Shown: positions 1 to 8,684, counted from the stretch's first letter. The stretch is 49,864 bases of DNA from Halopseudomonas oceani (GCF_002903165.1 NZ_PPSK01000021.1:1-49864), one strand, 5' to 3'. Numbers and translations: made by a program. Notes: generated by a model not told the origin, from the letters alone.

Positions 1-381
1 CCGCGCAACCTTCAATACCCGGTGACTGGCGCGGTGCGACAGGCCCAGTCGGGTTACTGCCTGCTCCAGCCACTGACCATCGCCGTCGCTCAGACGACAG
101 TGCATACGCAACCCCTCCAGCCCGAGATGCGCATTCAGCCCCTGCTGGCGCTGCAATTGGCGCGCGCGTGCTGCAGCAATCTGCGCCGCGGCGGTCGCAC
201 TGTCGGGGGTGCCGGGGCCACTGTTGCCCTGTAGGCTGAACGGCTCGTTGCGCATTGCCAGATGCAGGTCGATGCGGTCCAGCAGCGGCCCCGACAGCTT
301 GCTTCGGTAGCGCTGGACCTGCTCGGGTGTGCAGCGACAGCGGCTGGATGGATCGCCCTGATACCCACAGCAGCACGGGCA
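1..381 (-). pseudogene. comM: comM C-terminal fragment, interrupted by the island
   Basis: ComM (YifB family) is an AAA+ Mg-chelatase-like helicase that promotes branch migration during natural transformation. Read on the minus strand, the fragment carries the family motifs in order: a CPC-CGY-like start, RCTPEQ, RYRSKLSGPLLDRIDLH, then the helical C-terminal part ending in SHR-VLKVAR at the window edge. The gene continues left of the window. Upstream of the CPC codons (around 373-381) the frame meets TGA and homology ends, so the N-terminal two thirds is missing here. I infer that the island was inserted at this motif and that the rest of comM lies beyond the right end. comM is a known insertion hotspot for genomic islands (for example AbaR in Acinetobacter). 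Confidence 0.85.
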
Positions 382-393
382 TCATTTCGGGTA

Positions 394-494
394 TGGACAT
401 ACCGGTTAACCCGCTGCCTACTTGGGGTTGGCATGCTACGGTATTGTCCATAGGTGAATCCATTAATCATGGACATGAGGACTGGATATGTCCA
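394..494. repeat. Inverted TGGACAT repeats beside the left island end
   Basis: TGGACAT occurs at 394-400, its inverted near-copy TTGTCCA at 444-450, then CATGGACAT at 468-476 and its perfect 9-bp inverse ATGTCCATG at 488-496 with an 11-nt spacer. Paired inverted sites a few tens of bases from an island edge are what arm-type or core-type binding sites of tyrosine recombinases look like. That role is inferred from position only. No gene is seen between 382 and 682. Confidence 0.5.
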
Positions 495-604
495 TGCCCT
501 GAATTGGAAAAAGTGTACCTGACTTGGCCAAGCGTTTGTATTCGACTTGACCAGCCATTTGCATCGGATGTGCCCCGCGCACGGGTACGTCTTGACCGGC
601 AGGA

Positions 605-622
605 GTCGGCCAAAAGCGGACG
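605..622 (+). repeat. Half-copy A of the module-boundary palindrome
   Basis: The right arm GTCGGCCAAAAGCGGACG matches the right arm of the complete copy at 7093-7154. No convincing left arm is seen. It lies between the island edge and the end of the Hachiman-associated operon. Confidence 0.6.
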
Positions 623-681
623 CCTAAAGTTGCGTGCGAAACTAAGGGCGACTCAGACTCCCAGTACGCTCATCCCATTGA

Positions 682-2979
682 CTAAGCTTCAATCAGCTGG
701 AACTCACCGCTCCGGTACCTAGCCTCTCTGCAATCATCCTGAATAGACATTAGGAATCTGGACGCTGGGTAGCCGGGCGTAGGGTTGTACGTCAGATATA
801 GCGATTCCCGCGCACGAGTCATTGCCACGTAGAGCCTGGATGCCTCTCGCGATTCCTCATGGGCTTGTATATTTGCCTGGGGCATTACCCCCTCAACCAA
901 ACCCATGATGAACACGGTAGCGAACTCGTGCCCTTTCGCGGACTCAATGGTGCTGATTTTAACGTTATCGCTCTCATAGTCGATGTCCTGACGAAGCTCA
1001 GCACTTTGTATATCTCTGTTCGTCAGAGCCTGCCGGACCTCCTCTCGTAGTCTATTCTGGGGCGCAATGATGCAGATCTGGCCAGCAGTTTGTCCCATGG
1101 CAAGCAGTGATTGGACTTTGTTCGCGACCGCCTCGACTTCATCATTCTGATTCTGGCACTGAATCAACCATGGCTTTTCACCGTGTCGTTTGGCAAAGTC
1201 CGGTAGAGATGGGCGGCGGAGATCATCTTCGTCGGTATCCGAGAACTCGAACTTAGAGACCAGGTTGAATGCAGCGGTGAGGATTTCGTGTGTATTCCGG
1301 TAGTTCTTTTTGAGGCTAACGCTTCGTCCGACAACATCAATACCAGCTCGTTTGAGTGCAAAGCCCCGTTTGTAGATGCTCTGAGCTCCATCGCCGGCCA
1401 GGAATATCCCGTTTTCGACATGGGCCAACACTTCGCCCTCCGGCGTTTTGAGCTTGCTAAGAAGCACGACGTCTAGTTCGGTCAGGTCTTGGACCTCATC
1501 GACCAAAACGCTGCGGTACTGGCCAACATTCCCACTTTCTTTAGACATGCGCTCGACAGCTTGGGATACAAGAAGCTCATGATCTTGCTGACGCTTGGAT
1601 TCAACGCCAGCGGCATAGCGCACTACTACCTTCAAGATCATTTCGCGTGCGGATTTATTGAGCGCTATCGCCCTGCCTCTACGATTGAACAGGCTTGAAT
1701 CGAGATAGCGCTCAAACTCTGATGGGCACAGGCGACCGCGAACATACTCGAACTCCTCCTTAAGGAAGTTGCGTAGTTCAAGCTCTTGCATTGAGCCCAT
1801 TGGGGTTTTGGAAAAGCCAGCTTCATCTTTGAGTGTTGCTATAGCGTCTTCCATCAGGACTTGCTGGGCCTCAGGTGCTAAGGGCGCAAAATTGATGCGT
1901 ACCTGCAATTCGCTAAGCACGTCCCGAGCAAAGGAGTTCATGGTCTTGGTCTGGATGAGTGATTTTTCTGCACCACAAAGCTCATCGACCAGCTTTTCCA
2001 AAAGCTTTCTCATGCTTTCCGTAAGCGTCACAAGCACGACAGGCTGATGGTATTTCTTGGCTAGGAAACGAGCTCGATGCACCAGGACTGAGGTTTTTCC
2101 GCTTCCCGATACGCCTCGCAGGCGAACGGGTCCCTTATAGTCCCGCTGTACAATTTTTTTCTGTTCTGGGTGCAAGAACAGCATCCAGTCGGAAAATGTT
2201 TTTTTCCCGAAAAACTCATCAAGCATGCCTTCGTCGTCGAAGGTAACAAAGTGCTCGGCGTTGGCGATGGAGCGCATTTCCGCCTGAAGGGTATTATCTT
2301 CGGATACTACGCTCGCTTCGTCTGCGATAAGTACTCGATGGTTAAGCTCTGCCCAGTCCTTGTTATGAGCCAAGACGAATAGGTCGAAAAGCGTACTAGC
2401 TGAATCGTAGTCACCCAGTTCATCCAACTTTACGAGGATGCCATCTGCGTCTTGCTCGAATTGCGCACCAGTTATTCGTTTTGCTAGTGACATTTGATTG
2501 TCGTTGCACTTCAGGTTCGACCAATCATCGTCGCTCAAGAATCTAAGGAGAGGAGCTTGGAGCTCGGACTCAGGGCTATCTAAGTCCAAGCGATCGACCG
2601 GAACATGGCGGTTACCGTCGTAGGTGGCTGGCATGAAGTTCAGCGTGCCATCCGTTGGGCTTTTTACCCAGGTGTAGTTTCGATGGCTATCCAGCCATCT
2701 TTCGGCATCGTCGTGATCCCCAACGAACAGGAATGCCCTGGTTTTTTTCACGCCGTCCACCAGCTGGACAACAAGTCGATAGGCGCCAGGAAGATCGAAT
2801 TTCTCTACGTTTTTGAGGCGCGACTCGCCATGCTTGGTGCGAGGCAGAGAGCTAATAGAGCCATTTGTTCCTGCTTCGGCCATCGCAGCTCGAACGGCTT
2901 GAACGATCTTCTTTTGGCCAGCTTCTTGAAGCGACCTCAGATAGCCGTTGAATTTCTTGGTGTAGATGACTGCTTCCAT
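682..2979 (-). CDS. RelE-like/UvrD-like SF1 helicase fusion in the Hachiman operon
   Basis: A 765-residue protein. Residues 1-100 resemble a RelE/ParE-type toxin fold (LPRTKHGESRLKN, GAYRLVVQLVDG, FLFVGDHDDAERWL). The rest is a superfamily 1A helicase: Walker A GVSGSGKT at 289-296, Walker B DEVQD at 494-498, then KNYRNT, ESAKGHEF and LYVAMTRARESLYL. The start at 2979 is chosen because AAGGAAG lies four bases upstream; the open frame extends to 3180 but that stretch has no ribosome site and reads as non-coding. It is the last gene of the hamA-hamB-DUF3223 string on the same strand, after a 131-nt gap. An accessory role in defence is inferred from position. Whether the RelE-like domain still cleaves RNA cannot be told from the sequence. 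Confidence 0.8.
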   Translation of the reverse strand: MEAVIYTKKFNGYLRSLQEAGQKKIVQAVRAAMAEAGTNGSISSLPRTKHGESRLKNVEKFDLPGAYRLVVQLVDGVKKTRAFLFVGDHDDAERWLDSHRNYTWVKSPTDGTLNFMPATYDGNRHVPVDRLDLDSPESELQAPLLRFLSDDDWSNLKCNDNQMSLAKRITGAQFEQDADGILVKLDELGDYDSASTLFDLFVLAHNKDWAELNHRVLIADEASVVSEDNTLQAEMRSIANAEHFVTFDDEGMLDEFFGKKTFSDWMLFLHPEQKKIVQRDYKGPVRLRGVSGSGKTSVLVHRARFLAKKYHQPVVLVTLTESMRKLLEKLVDELCGAEKSLIQTKTMNSFARDVLSELQVRINFAPLAPEAQQVLMEDAIATLKDEAGFSKTPMGSMQELELRNFLKEEFEYVRGRLCPSEFERYLDSSLFNRRGRAIALNKSAREMILKVVVRYAAGVESKRQQDHELLVSQAVERMSKESGNVGQYRSVLVDEVQDLTELDVVLLSKLKTPEGEVLAHVENGIFLAGDGAQSIYKRGFALKRAGIDVVGRSVSLKKNYRNTHEILTAAFNLVSKFEFSDTDEDDLRRPSLPDFAKRHGEKPWLIQCQNQNDEVEAVANKVQSLLAMGQTAGQICIIAPQNRLREEVRQALTNRDIQSAELRQDIDYESDNVKISTIESAKGHEFATVFIMGLVEGVMPQANIQAHEESREASRLYVAMTRARESLYLTYNPTPGYPASRFLMSIQDDCREARYRSGEFQLIEA

Positions 2980-3110
2980 GATTCTTCCTTGATCTGAGTT
3001 GGCTGACGCGGATGAGCGATTTCTGAAGAATGCACTTGGCCTGTTCTTTACTGCAAGCAGCCAGAAGCGGTCACTCACTGCGAGCGGGCAATACTTCGTT
3101 TTTCGTAGAG

Positions 3111-3404
3111 CTAGCCGCGGATACAAGCAGTGACGGAAAACTTCTCTGTCGTTCCATCGGAGCGGTTGACCCAGAAGCACTTGGTGCCGAAGTCGGCGCT
3201 TCGAACGCTAAAGTCAATAATGCCACAACCGATTTTCTTGGCAGAATCCGGGTGATTCTCTAGCGCCGCTCGCAAGAAAACTGCGTCGTCAGCGTTGACT
3301 CGATCGCCTAAGTCATAACGCCCGAGCATCGCTTTGAGAAACGCAATGGCGTCCCCCCTCCTTTCAAAGTGCAAAGAGCCGAGAGTGATAGGCTTTGCTG
3401 GCAT
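3111..3404 (-). CDS. DUF3223 (DCL-family) small protein
   Basis: A 97-residue protein with the DUF3223/DCL pattern: FERRGDAIAFLKAMLGRYDLGDRV near the N-terminus, then HPDSAKKIGCGI and FGTKCFWVNRSDGTTEKFS. The family is named after a plant plastid rRNA-processing protein; its bacterial members have no assigned biochemical function that I know of. It starts 27 nt after the hamB stop, in the same direction, so it is probably co-transcribed with Hachiman. DUF3223 domains are often found beside or inside helicase and nuclease proteins, which fits an accessory defence role, but that is inference. Confidence 0.75.
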   Translation of the reverse strand: MPAKPITLGSLHFERRGDAIAFLKAMLGRYDLGDRVNADDAVFLRAALENHPDSAKKIGCGIIDFSVRSADFGTKCFWVNRSDGTTEKFSVTACIRG

Positions 3405-3431
3405 AGGTAACCTCTAAGTCGTAGGGTTATT

Positions 3432-6032
3432 TTACTGCGCTGCTTGATCGGGTAGTGCAAGACGCTCGCGCACCTCGCGAATGATAATGGCTGGAATATC
3501 CATTGCGTGAAGTTGGCTTGCGCGCTCGTAGGCCCACGCTATGCATTCCTCCTTGTTTAAATCGTCGCGGGCAATTTTCTCGTATAAAGCAACAGCGCTC
3601 ATGCGGGAGAGACCAAGCTCCATGAGCGAAAGTAGCGTCGTCGACGAAACGCCAAACTCAAGTTGCATTCCGATATCTATGCCATCATCGATTAGGTCTT
3701 CACGGCCAATCTCGCGAAGGTGCAAATGCAGCACATCCATATAAGCGGAAAGGTATTTTGGTGCTTTAAACCGAGCGATCTGCTCCACTAACTCCATCGT
3801 GCCACGGATGAGCTCAGGCAACTTGAAAGACCTGCCGACCTTTTGGTGCCAATCAATACTGTCACGAATGATCCTGGCCAGCGAGTACCCCTTTAGCCAT
3901 TTGACGACGATCAACGCATACAGCTTGATACGAGTCCCGGGTGTGAAAGCAAAAAACAAATGCTCGTTGACTCTCTCCATAATTGTTACGAATCGATCAT
4001 AGCTGTCGTTGCTCGCGACTTCAGCAGGGAGCAGGTTTTCTACATCACCAGGGTAGGCACGAAAAGCTTCGAGAAGATGCTGAAGGCCAATCGCATTCAC
4101 GCCTGGGTGTCTGGTGGCAAGGTCGACGCTGATTTCGATCTGCTCTGCTAGCCCCCCTAGGGCTTGGTCGAGTTTCGCAATCGATGCAGCGTCATGGCGT
4201 TTCGCAAGGCTAGCCGCTGATATGGAGCCGAGCCGCATAAAAGTGGTGAGCAAATAGGCTCCAACCTGCTCGAACTTATCCTTGTCCTCAATACTGGAGA
4301 GATCCGATAGTCCACGTTTAGAGAGATAGTCCGCCATGCCGTCCCCAAGATCGAGAACTGCGTCACTTTCGCGCTTAATGGGATAGCGTGCGCGACCAGG
4401 AACCCCGGCCGGCCAAGCCTGCTTGTCTTCCGGATCGATGCAGATGATGTTTCCTTGGAATTCATCACCCCATCTCCCTGCGCGACCAGCCAAGTTCCAG
4501 AAGTCGTGCGGCTCCATCGGATGGCCTTTCCCTTTACGCGGTCCGCGCACCACAATTGTCCGACAGGACAGATTCACGCCCTCGATCAAAGTGGAGGTGC
4601 ATACCAGGAAACGTATCTTACCTAACCGAAATAACCGCTCTATCTCTAAACGGAGCAGTGACGGCATGTTGCCGTAGTGGAACGCTACCCCGAGCTCCAC
4701 AAGCGGTGCTAGCCGGAAGTCCTGATGCACGCCCTTTCGAGCGAGTTCAGCGAGCTGTGAAAGCTCCAGATCAATACATTCAGGTTTGGGCAAAAGCTGG
4801 CTGATCAAGTCAGCAACTTCTTCCGCTTCTCCTGCTCCATTTGCGTAGACAAGGGTTCCACCTCTTTCTCCGGCAGCTGCTGCGATGAATGCGAGGCGCT
4901 TCTTAAGTCCGGCTGGTGTACTCGCGAGCTGAAGAACCCCTATTGGAAGTTCTGCGCCTTGCTGTCGTAGCGTAATCGCCCAAAGCTTCGATTTTCGCGG
5001 CACTTGGGTCGCGACCATTAGATTCTGAAGAACCGGAGATGAATCGCTATCGACAGCGATGGTCTGCACACCATCGGGGGCGTCCGAGAGTAACTCTTCC
5101 GGATTTTGGGTTGCAGGGCTGATGAAAACGGCTTTCAGCTTTGGATTGGCGCGAGTGGCACGCTCTATTGCGTCCTGCAAAATCACGCCGCGCTGGTTGT
5201 CACCGATCTTGTGCGCCTCGTCCACGATTAGCAGATCTACCGAAAGCACATCGCTGAGCAAGTTGGCGAGAAGGTGCAGCCGCTCTTGCGTAAAGACGAG
5301 AATCACTCGTGCGCCACCCGCCCGCGCAGCTTTATATTTATCGGTGAGGGGAAGGGACGAAACCTCGACTAGTTCGACATTACCGAGGAGCTCCTTAAGA
5401 TTGGTCTCGATTTCGGAGACAAGCGCGCGGGTCGGAGCGAGATAAACAACCACCCGGCTCTCACCCGCTATTACTTGGTCGATCAACCACTGAAGCACAA
5501 GAAACGTCTTACCTGAAGCAGTCGGTGCTGATGCTGATAGCCAGTTATCGCCAGTCGCATTGGTCCAGAAGCGCTGCTGAAAATCGTTTACTTGAAGCCA
5601 AGTCCCGCTCGATTGCACCAGGATGGAACGATCTATCTCACGACGCTGAGCCTCAAGACGCAACGCAATACCAAGCCGCGTATCGAGATCAGCTTCCACC
5701 AACTCTCGATCAGTGGCTAATGTAATTGCCCGAAAGTTGGAAAGCTTGCCCATCAGGACGGCACCAGCGTCCTTGAATGCTTGATCATCTGTCAAAGAAA
5801 TTGCAGCGGTTGCGACTCGAAGAGCGGCTTCTTGATCGCCCCTTTGATCGGATCGCGCGAGAATACTGCCGGCGAGCAACAATCTGGGCCAGTCAATTGA
5901 CGTTGGGGACTGTATCGAGGTATCTGCTGACAGATTGTCGAGTTCATTACGTACTGTGAGTTGAGTGATCGTATCGAGATCGCATCGAACGCCTTCTTGG
6001 AGAAGCCACGATTGTAGGTCGGCGAGGCTCAT
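3432..6032 (-). CDS. hamB: Hachiman defence helicase HamB
   Basis: An 866-residue superfamily 2 DEAD/DEAH-type helicase. Motif I is PTASGKT at 170-176, APTRALV follows at 199-205, DEAH is at 271-274, and the second RecA lobe carries STLIEGVNL and NLAGRAGRWGDEF. In Hachiman, HamB binds HamA, keeps it inactive on intact DNA and releases it when it senses DNA damage during infection. The ATG at 6030-6032 overlaps the hamA stop by one base (TAATG) and is preceded by AAGGAG, so translation is coupled. The longer open frame to 6167 runs inside hamA and is rejected. The length fits the family. Confidence 0.85.
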   Translation of the reverse strand: MSLADLQSWLLQEGVRCDLDTITQLTVRNELDNLSADTSIQSPTSIDWPRLLLAGSILARSDQRGDQEAALRVATAAISLTDDQAFKDAGAVLMGKLSNFRAITLATDRELVEADLDTRLGIALRLEAQRREIDRSILVQSSGTWLQVNDFQQRFWTNATGDNWLSASAPTASGKTFLVLQWLIDQVIAGESRVVVYLAPTRALVSEIETNLKELLGNVELVEVSSLPLTDKYKAARAGGARVILVFTQERLHLLANLLSDVLSVDLLIVDEAHKIGDNQRGVILQDAIERATRANPKLKAVFISPATQNPEELLSDAPDGVQTIAVDSDSSPVLQNLMVATQVPRKSKLWAITLRQQGAELPIGVLQLASTPAGLKKRLAFIAAAAGERGGTLVYANGAGEAEEVADLISQLLPKPECIDLELSQLAELARKGVHQDFRLAPLVELGVAFHYGNMPSLLRLEIERLFRLGKIRFLVCTSTLIEGVNLSCRTIVVRGPRKGKGHPMEPHDFWNLAGRAGRWGDEFQGNIICIDPEDKQAWPAGVPGRARYPIKRESDAVLDLGDGMADYLSKRGLSDLSSIEDKDKFEQVGAYLLTTFMRLGSISAASLAKRHDAASIAKLDQALGGLAEQIEISVDLATRHPGVNAIGLQHLLEAFRAYPGDVENLLPAEVASNDSYDRFVTIMERVNEHLFFAFTPGTRIKLYALIVVKWLKGYSLARIIRDSIDWHQKVGRSFKLPELIRGTMELVEQIARFKAPKYLSAYMDVLHLHLREIGREDLIDDGIDIGMQLEFGVSSTTLLSLMELGLSRMSAVALYEKIARDDLNKEECIAWAYERASQLHAMDIPAIIIREVRERLALPDQAAQ

Positions 6033-7114
6033 TACTCCTTGACCCCCATTGCCTTTAGGAATGCAGCGCGGAAACCTTCGGCCGACGGCAGAGGGACGCA
6101 AAATAACTCGATTTCTATCTGTTCGAGCCTCTCCAATTTCAGCCGTTCGCCAATACGATCCCTCCAACCGCTAAGTGCAGTGCGGGACGCCTCGACGATC
6201 TCCTCAGCAACCGCCTTCGCCTCGTCTTTCGGATAGAACGGTGCATCGAAGCCTACAAGGGCCAAGCCGCAATATTGAACCCGCTTCGACATGACCGATG
6301 ACTTGTCAAAATACTTCTTGAGTGCATCTGTGAGTGCTGGATTGCTAAGGTCGGCCTTATCGCTAAGGAGCATCAAATCGCGCTCCCGCCCTGCATCCTC
6401 GTGCTCGGGCTCGATCAAAAAGGGGGAGAGAGAATTGAGACAGTCGCGAATCGCAGCGCTCGCATCCGCGTAAACTTTTGATTCGCCCCAGTAAAGCTTT
6501 AAAATGCCCTCTGATGTCACCCCCGCGTACACCCCATCCGCGCCGTGATAGTGCATACGTGTGTCCGTCTTGAGGTCCATCTTGCAAAGAATCTGTGGCA
6601 GCTTGAGAAAGCGCTCCGCCAGCAGGAACAGCAGCATCTCTCCGCCCTCACCGGTGTTCGCCAAATCAGTAAACGAGCGCTTGGCACGCTCTATTAGCTC
6701 AGCGACTGCCTCGGTGCTGTTGAATCTGTTGTCCCGCGCTTTTGCGTCGGCGAGCTTCGAGCGCGGGATCGCATAATCTACGACGGCATTCCGCATGAAC
6801 TCTGCCAGTCGATGAGTTTGAACACGGCCATTTCCATCAACTGATAGGCAGTGGCAGTGAATCTTGACTAAGTGCCCATCAATGGGCACGTCACGCTCTA
6901 CGAGCGTCAGGTAAACCTCAAGTGCTTCTGGGTTCCCCGTCAGAGCAGCTTCGAGATCGGCAGGGGTGATGATCGACAAACGGCCTCCATTCCATATCGT
7001 CCGCCCATCTGCCTTCAGATGGCACAACGAGATCACAATGTAACCGGCTTCACTACTGTAGTGAATAGGGCAAGCCACTGTAGGGACTCTCAAATGACCG
7101 CTAATGGCCGACAT
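6032..7114 (-). CDS. hamA: Hachiman defence nuclease HamA (DUF1837)
   Basis: A 360-residue DUF1837 protein. HamA is a PD-(D/E)xK-type DNase that degrades DNA once released from HamB. Visible active-site elements are GEGGEML near residue 155, HGADGVYAG at 190-198 and LYWGESKVY at 208-216, giving the D...E-x-K signature with E211 and K213. The ATG at 7114 falls inside the palindromic repeat at 7093-7154 and lacks a good ribosome site. A GTG at 7078 or TTG at 7093 are possible alternatives, because conservation is only evident after about residue 14. It is the first gene of a four-gene defence operon running to 682. Confidence 0.85.
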   Translation of the reverse strand: MSAISGHLRVPTVACPIHYSSEAGYIVISLCHLKADGRTIWNGGRLSIITPADLEAALTGNPEALEVYLTLVERDVPIDGHLVKIHCHCLSVDGNGRVQTHRLAEFMRNAVVDYAIPRSKLADAKARDNRFNSTEAVAELIERAKRSFTDLANTGEGGEMLLFLLAERFLKLPQILCKMDLKTDTRMHYHGADGVYAGVTSEGILKLYWGESKVYADASAAIRDCLNSLSPFLIEPEHEDAGRERDLMLLSDKADLSNPALTDALKKYFDKSSVMSKRVQYCGLALVGFDAPFYPKDEAKAVAEEIVEASRTALSGWRDRIGERLKLERLEQIEIELFCVPLPSAEGFRAAFLKAMGVKE

Positions 7115-7154
7115 CTGCCTGTCGCAACGGTCGGCTATCGGCCAAAAGCGGACG
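7093..7154 (+). repeat. Complete copy B of the module-boundary palindrome
   Basis: The left arm AATGACCGCTAATGGCCGA (7093-7111) is an imperfect inverse of the right arm TATCGGCCAAAAGCGGACG (7136-7154). Between them lies a core with TGCCTGTCGCAACGG. It separates the Hachiman operon from the TIR module and overlaps the annotated hamA start. Confidence 0.75.
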
Positions 7155-7199
7155 GATCAAACCTGGTCTGAGTTCGCCGACATTTCAGGTCTGTGGCTC

Positions 7200-7222
7200 T
7201 CTAGGAAAGCCGGGGCGATTCA
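7200..7222 (+). mobile_element. Solo terminal repeat (scar) of the IS3-family element found at 46221
   Basis: These 23 bases are identical to the right terminus of the IS at 46221-47451 (47429-47451), in the same orientation. Homology to the IS stops immediately to the left, so only the terminus survives. It cuts the gene at 7201-7569 and marks a past IS insertion with adjacent deletion. Confidence 0.75.
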
Positions 7223-7569
7223 GAGGGGCCAATACCGTTCGGCCGTATAAGCTGGGGAGGGGGAGTCGGACGCGAGGGCGGAGAGAATTCCAACGAGTCT
7301 AAGAGCGGGGTGAACTGCTCTGAAAGAAACGTTCTCCGCTCGGAGTACGTTTGGTATTTCCCCTTTATCCAAGTCCAAAAAGTATCAAGGGAGCCATGTT
7401 GTCTCACGAATGCTGGGAGTGCTGCGCTCATTGCAGGATCACTCAGCAGTTCACGTCGAAGATGGAGATACTCATTCGGATCCGCAGCATTGCCAGTAGC
7501 TCGGGCCACCAAGAGGTTTTGTAGGTAGCTGACCTTGTCGAATGTGCTAACCAGGAATTCTATGGACAC
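7201..7569 (-). pseudogene. Abortive-infection-like partner of the TIR gene, truncated by an IS scar
   Basis: A 122-residue open frame 60 nt downstream of the TIR gene and on the same strand. Residues 1-92 look like the helical N-terminal domain of abortive-infection-type proteins (FLVSTFDKVSYLQNLLVARATG, DPNEYLHLRREL, FVRQHGSLDTFWTWIKGKYQTY). The last seven codons and the stop come from the IS terminus at 7200-7222, so the original C-terminal domain has been lost. Family assignment is from pattern memory and modest. Either the gene is broken, or the short form still works as a chimera. Confidence 0.6.
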
Positions 7570-7629
7570 GGGGAAGCCTCTTTATCTTACAGAGTGTCAT
7601 GAGGAAAGACGGATTTAGGCTGAGATTAT

Positions 7630-8496
7630 TCAGCCCATAACCTTGTTCCAGTCGATTGCATAGCCCGCCTGTTTCAACTCGCGTGCCAGTGCGGTTTTCC
7701 ACTCGCCGGACATCTCTGTCCAAACTACCCCGGCAAAGTCGGTAGGTATTTCCACTTCTCCAGATCTCAGCGCGCAGACCTTGTCACGACCCAGCGCACC
7801 CATAAAGTAACCAAGCTCCAGTAGCACATTCTGCCTCACGCGAGGTTCCACCTGGCCGCCCGCTTTGCAGCCAACATCGTCGGGCGTTAGCAGCACCACG
7901 GCCATTCCCACATCAGAATTGTGCTCGATTTTCTCAATGATCGTGCGCCCACTATTGGCCTGCTCGTGGAGGATGATCACCTTGAGGCCGAGCTTCTCTA
8001 GGAAGCGTGCAACGGTTTCACGGACAGCTTCATCGTGCCCATGGACGAGAAAAACTCGAGAGGAGTCCGCTGATGAACTAGCTTTCGTTGCTGGCGCAAG
8101 AAGGCTAGGCCCAAGGTCTTCAAGGTCCGCTTTTAAGGCATTTATCGCTTGGCCTAGCAGCGCTTTCGCCGCTTCTATATTTGTTTTTGTGTGTGCTTTG
8201 TAGTTGGGCTCTGGCATTCCAGATACCCAAATCATCTGATGGTAATGCAGCTCCTGCGCCGCTTTATAACGATTGGCTGCGGTAGTGTTTACTCCGAAAT
8301 AGCGCTCCAACGTATCTTCAATACTGCGCTCTAGAGCCTGGAGTTCGGGAGATGTCCCATTCTTCAATGTGTTGAGATCAAACGCATCAAGATCCGCAAT
8401 TCTTTGCTCAAGCCGGTCAATTCCTTTCTGCAGCTGATCTGTCGTCAAGTGAACCTTTGGTTGAACAACCGGGGATGGGGGTGACTTCCGAGCCAT
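7630..8496 (-). CDS. TIR-like nucleotide-binding effector (Cap12/PycTIR-type fold)
   Basis: A 288-residue protein. The N-terminal ~135 residues are helical with a coiled-coil-like start (LQKGIDRLEQRIADL). A linker follows, then a TIR-like domain: SRVFLVHGHDEAVRETVARFLEKLGLKVIILHEQANSGRTIIEKIE, DVGMAVVLLTPDD, and RVRQNVLLELGYFMGALGRDKV. This matches the predicted nucleotide-binding TIR family (PF10137) found in Pycsar and other anti-phage systems, whose members typically deplete NAD+. AAGGAG seven bases upstream supports the start. No cyclase gene is adjacent, so it is not a complete Pycsar or CBASS system. The neighbour at 7201-7569 was probably its partner before the IS scar. Confidence 0.8.
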   Translation of the reverse strand: MARKSPPSPVVQPKVHLTTDQLQKGIDRLEQRIADLDAFDLNTLKNGTSPELQALERSIEDTLERYFGVNTTAANRYKAAQELHYHQMIWVSGMPEPNYKAHTKTNIEAAKALLGQAINALKADLEDLGPSLLAPATKASSSADSSRVFLVHGHDEAVRETVARFLEKLGLKVIILHEQANSGRTIIEKIEHNSDVGMAVVLLTPDDVGCKAGGQVEPRVRQNVLLELGYFMGALGRDKVCALRSGEVEIPTDFAGVVWTEMSGEWKTALARELKQAGYAIDWNKVMG

Positions 8497-8684
8497 AGCT
8501 ACTCCTTGGTATGTGGCTATGTCCGATCATGCCATTACGCGGGGTGGAGCAAAACTGCAAAAGGTCAATAGCCACGATTTTGTTGTCCGTCAGCACGAAT
8601 TCAAGCGTCTTCGGCGTTGGCATCTCCAAATCGTAGCCCGCATTCAGTGGCAGACTCTGCACCGTTCCGGAAATAGCGCGTGTT
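8497..8684 (-). other. Intergenic stretch with a coding-like fragment
   Basis: The minus-strand open frame reaching 8662 contains a coding-like segment (LEMPTPKTLEFVLTDNKIVAI) but runs out of frame with, and into, the TIR gene. It may be the remnant of a small gene lost upstream of the TIR gene. I see no function and no good ribosome site. Confidence 0.25.

Noticed and set aside
2980..3180. N-terminal extension of the UvrD-like gene to 3180
   Set aside because: A strong ribosome site precedes the ATG at 2979, and the extension overlaps the DUF3223 gene and is not protein-like.
7630..8496. Thoeris ThsB or complete Pycsar
   Set aside because: No SLOG-domain ThsA and no cyclase is adjacent; only the TIR fold is supported.
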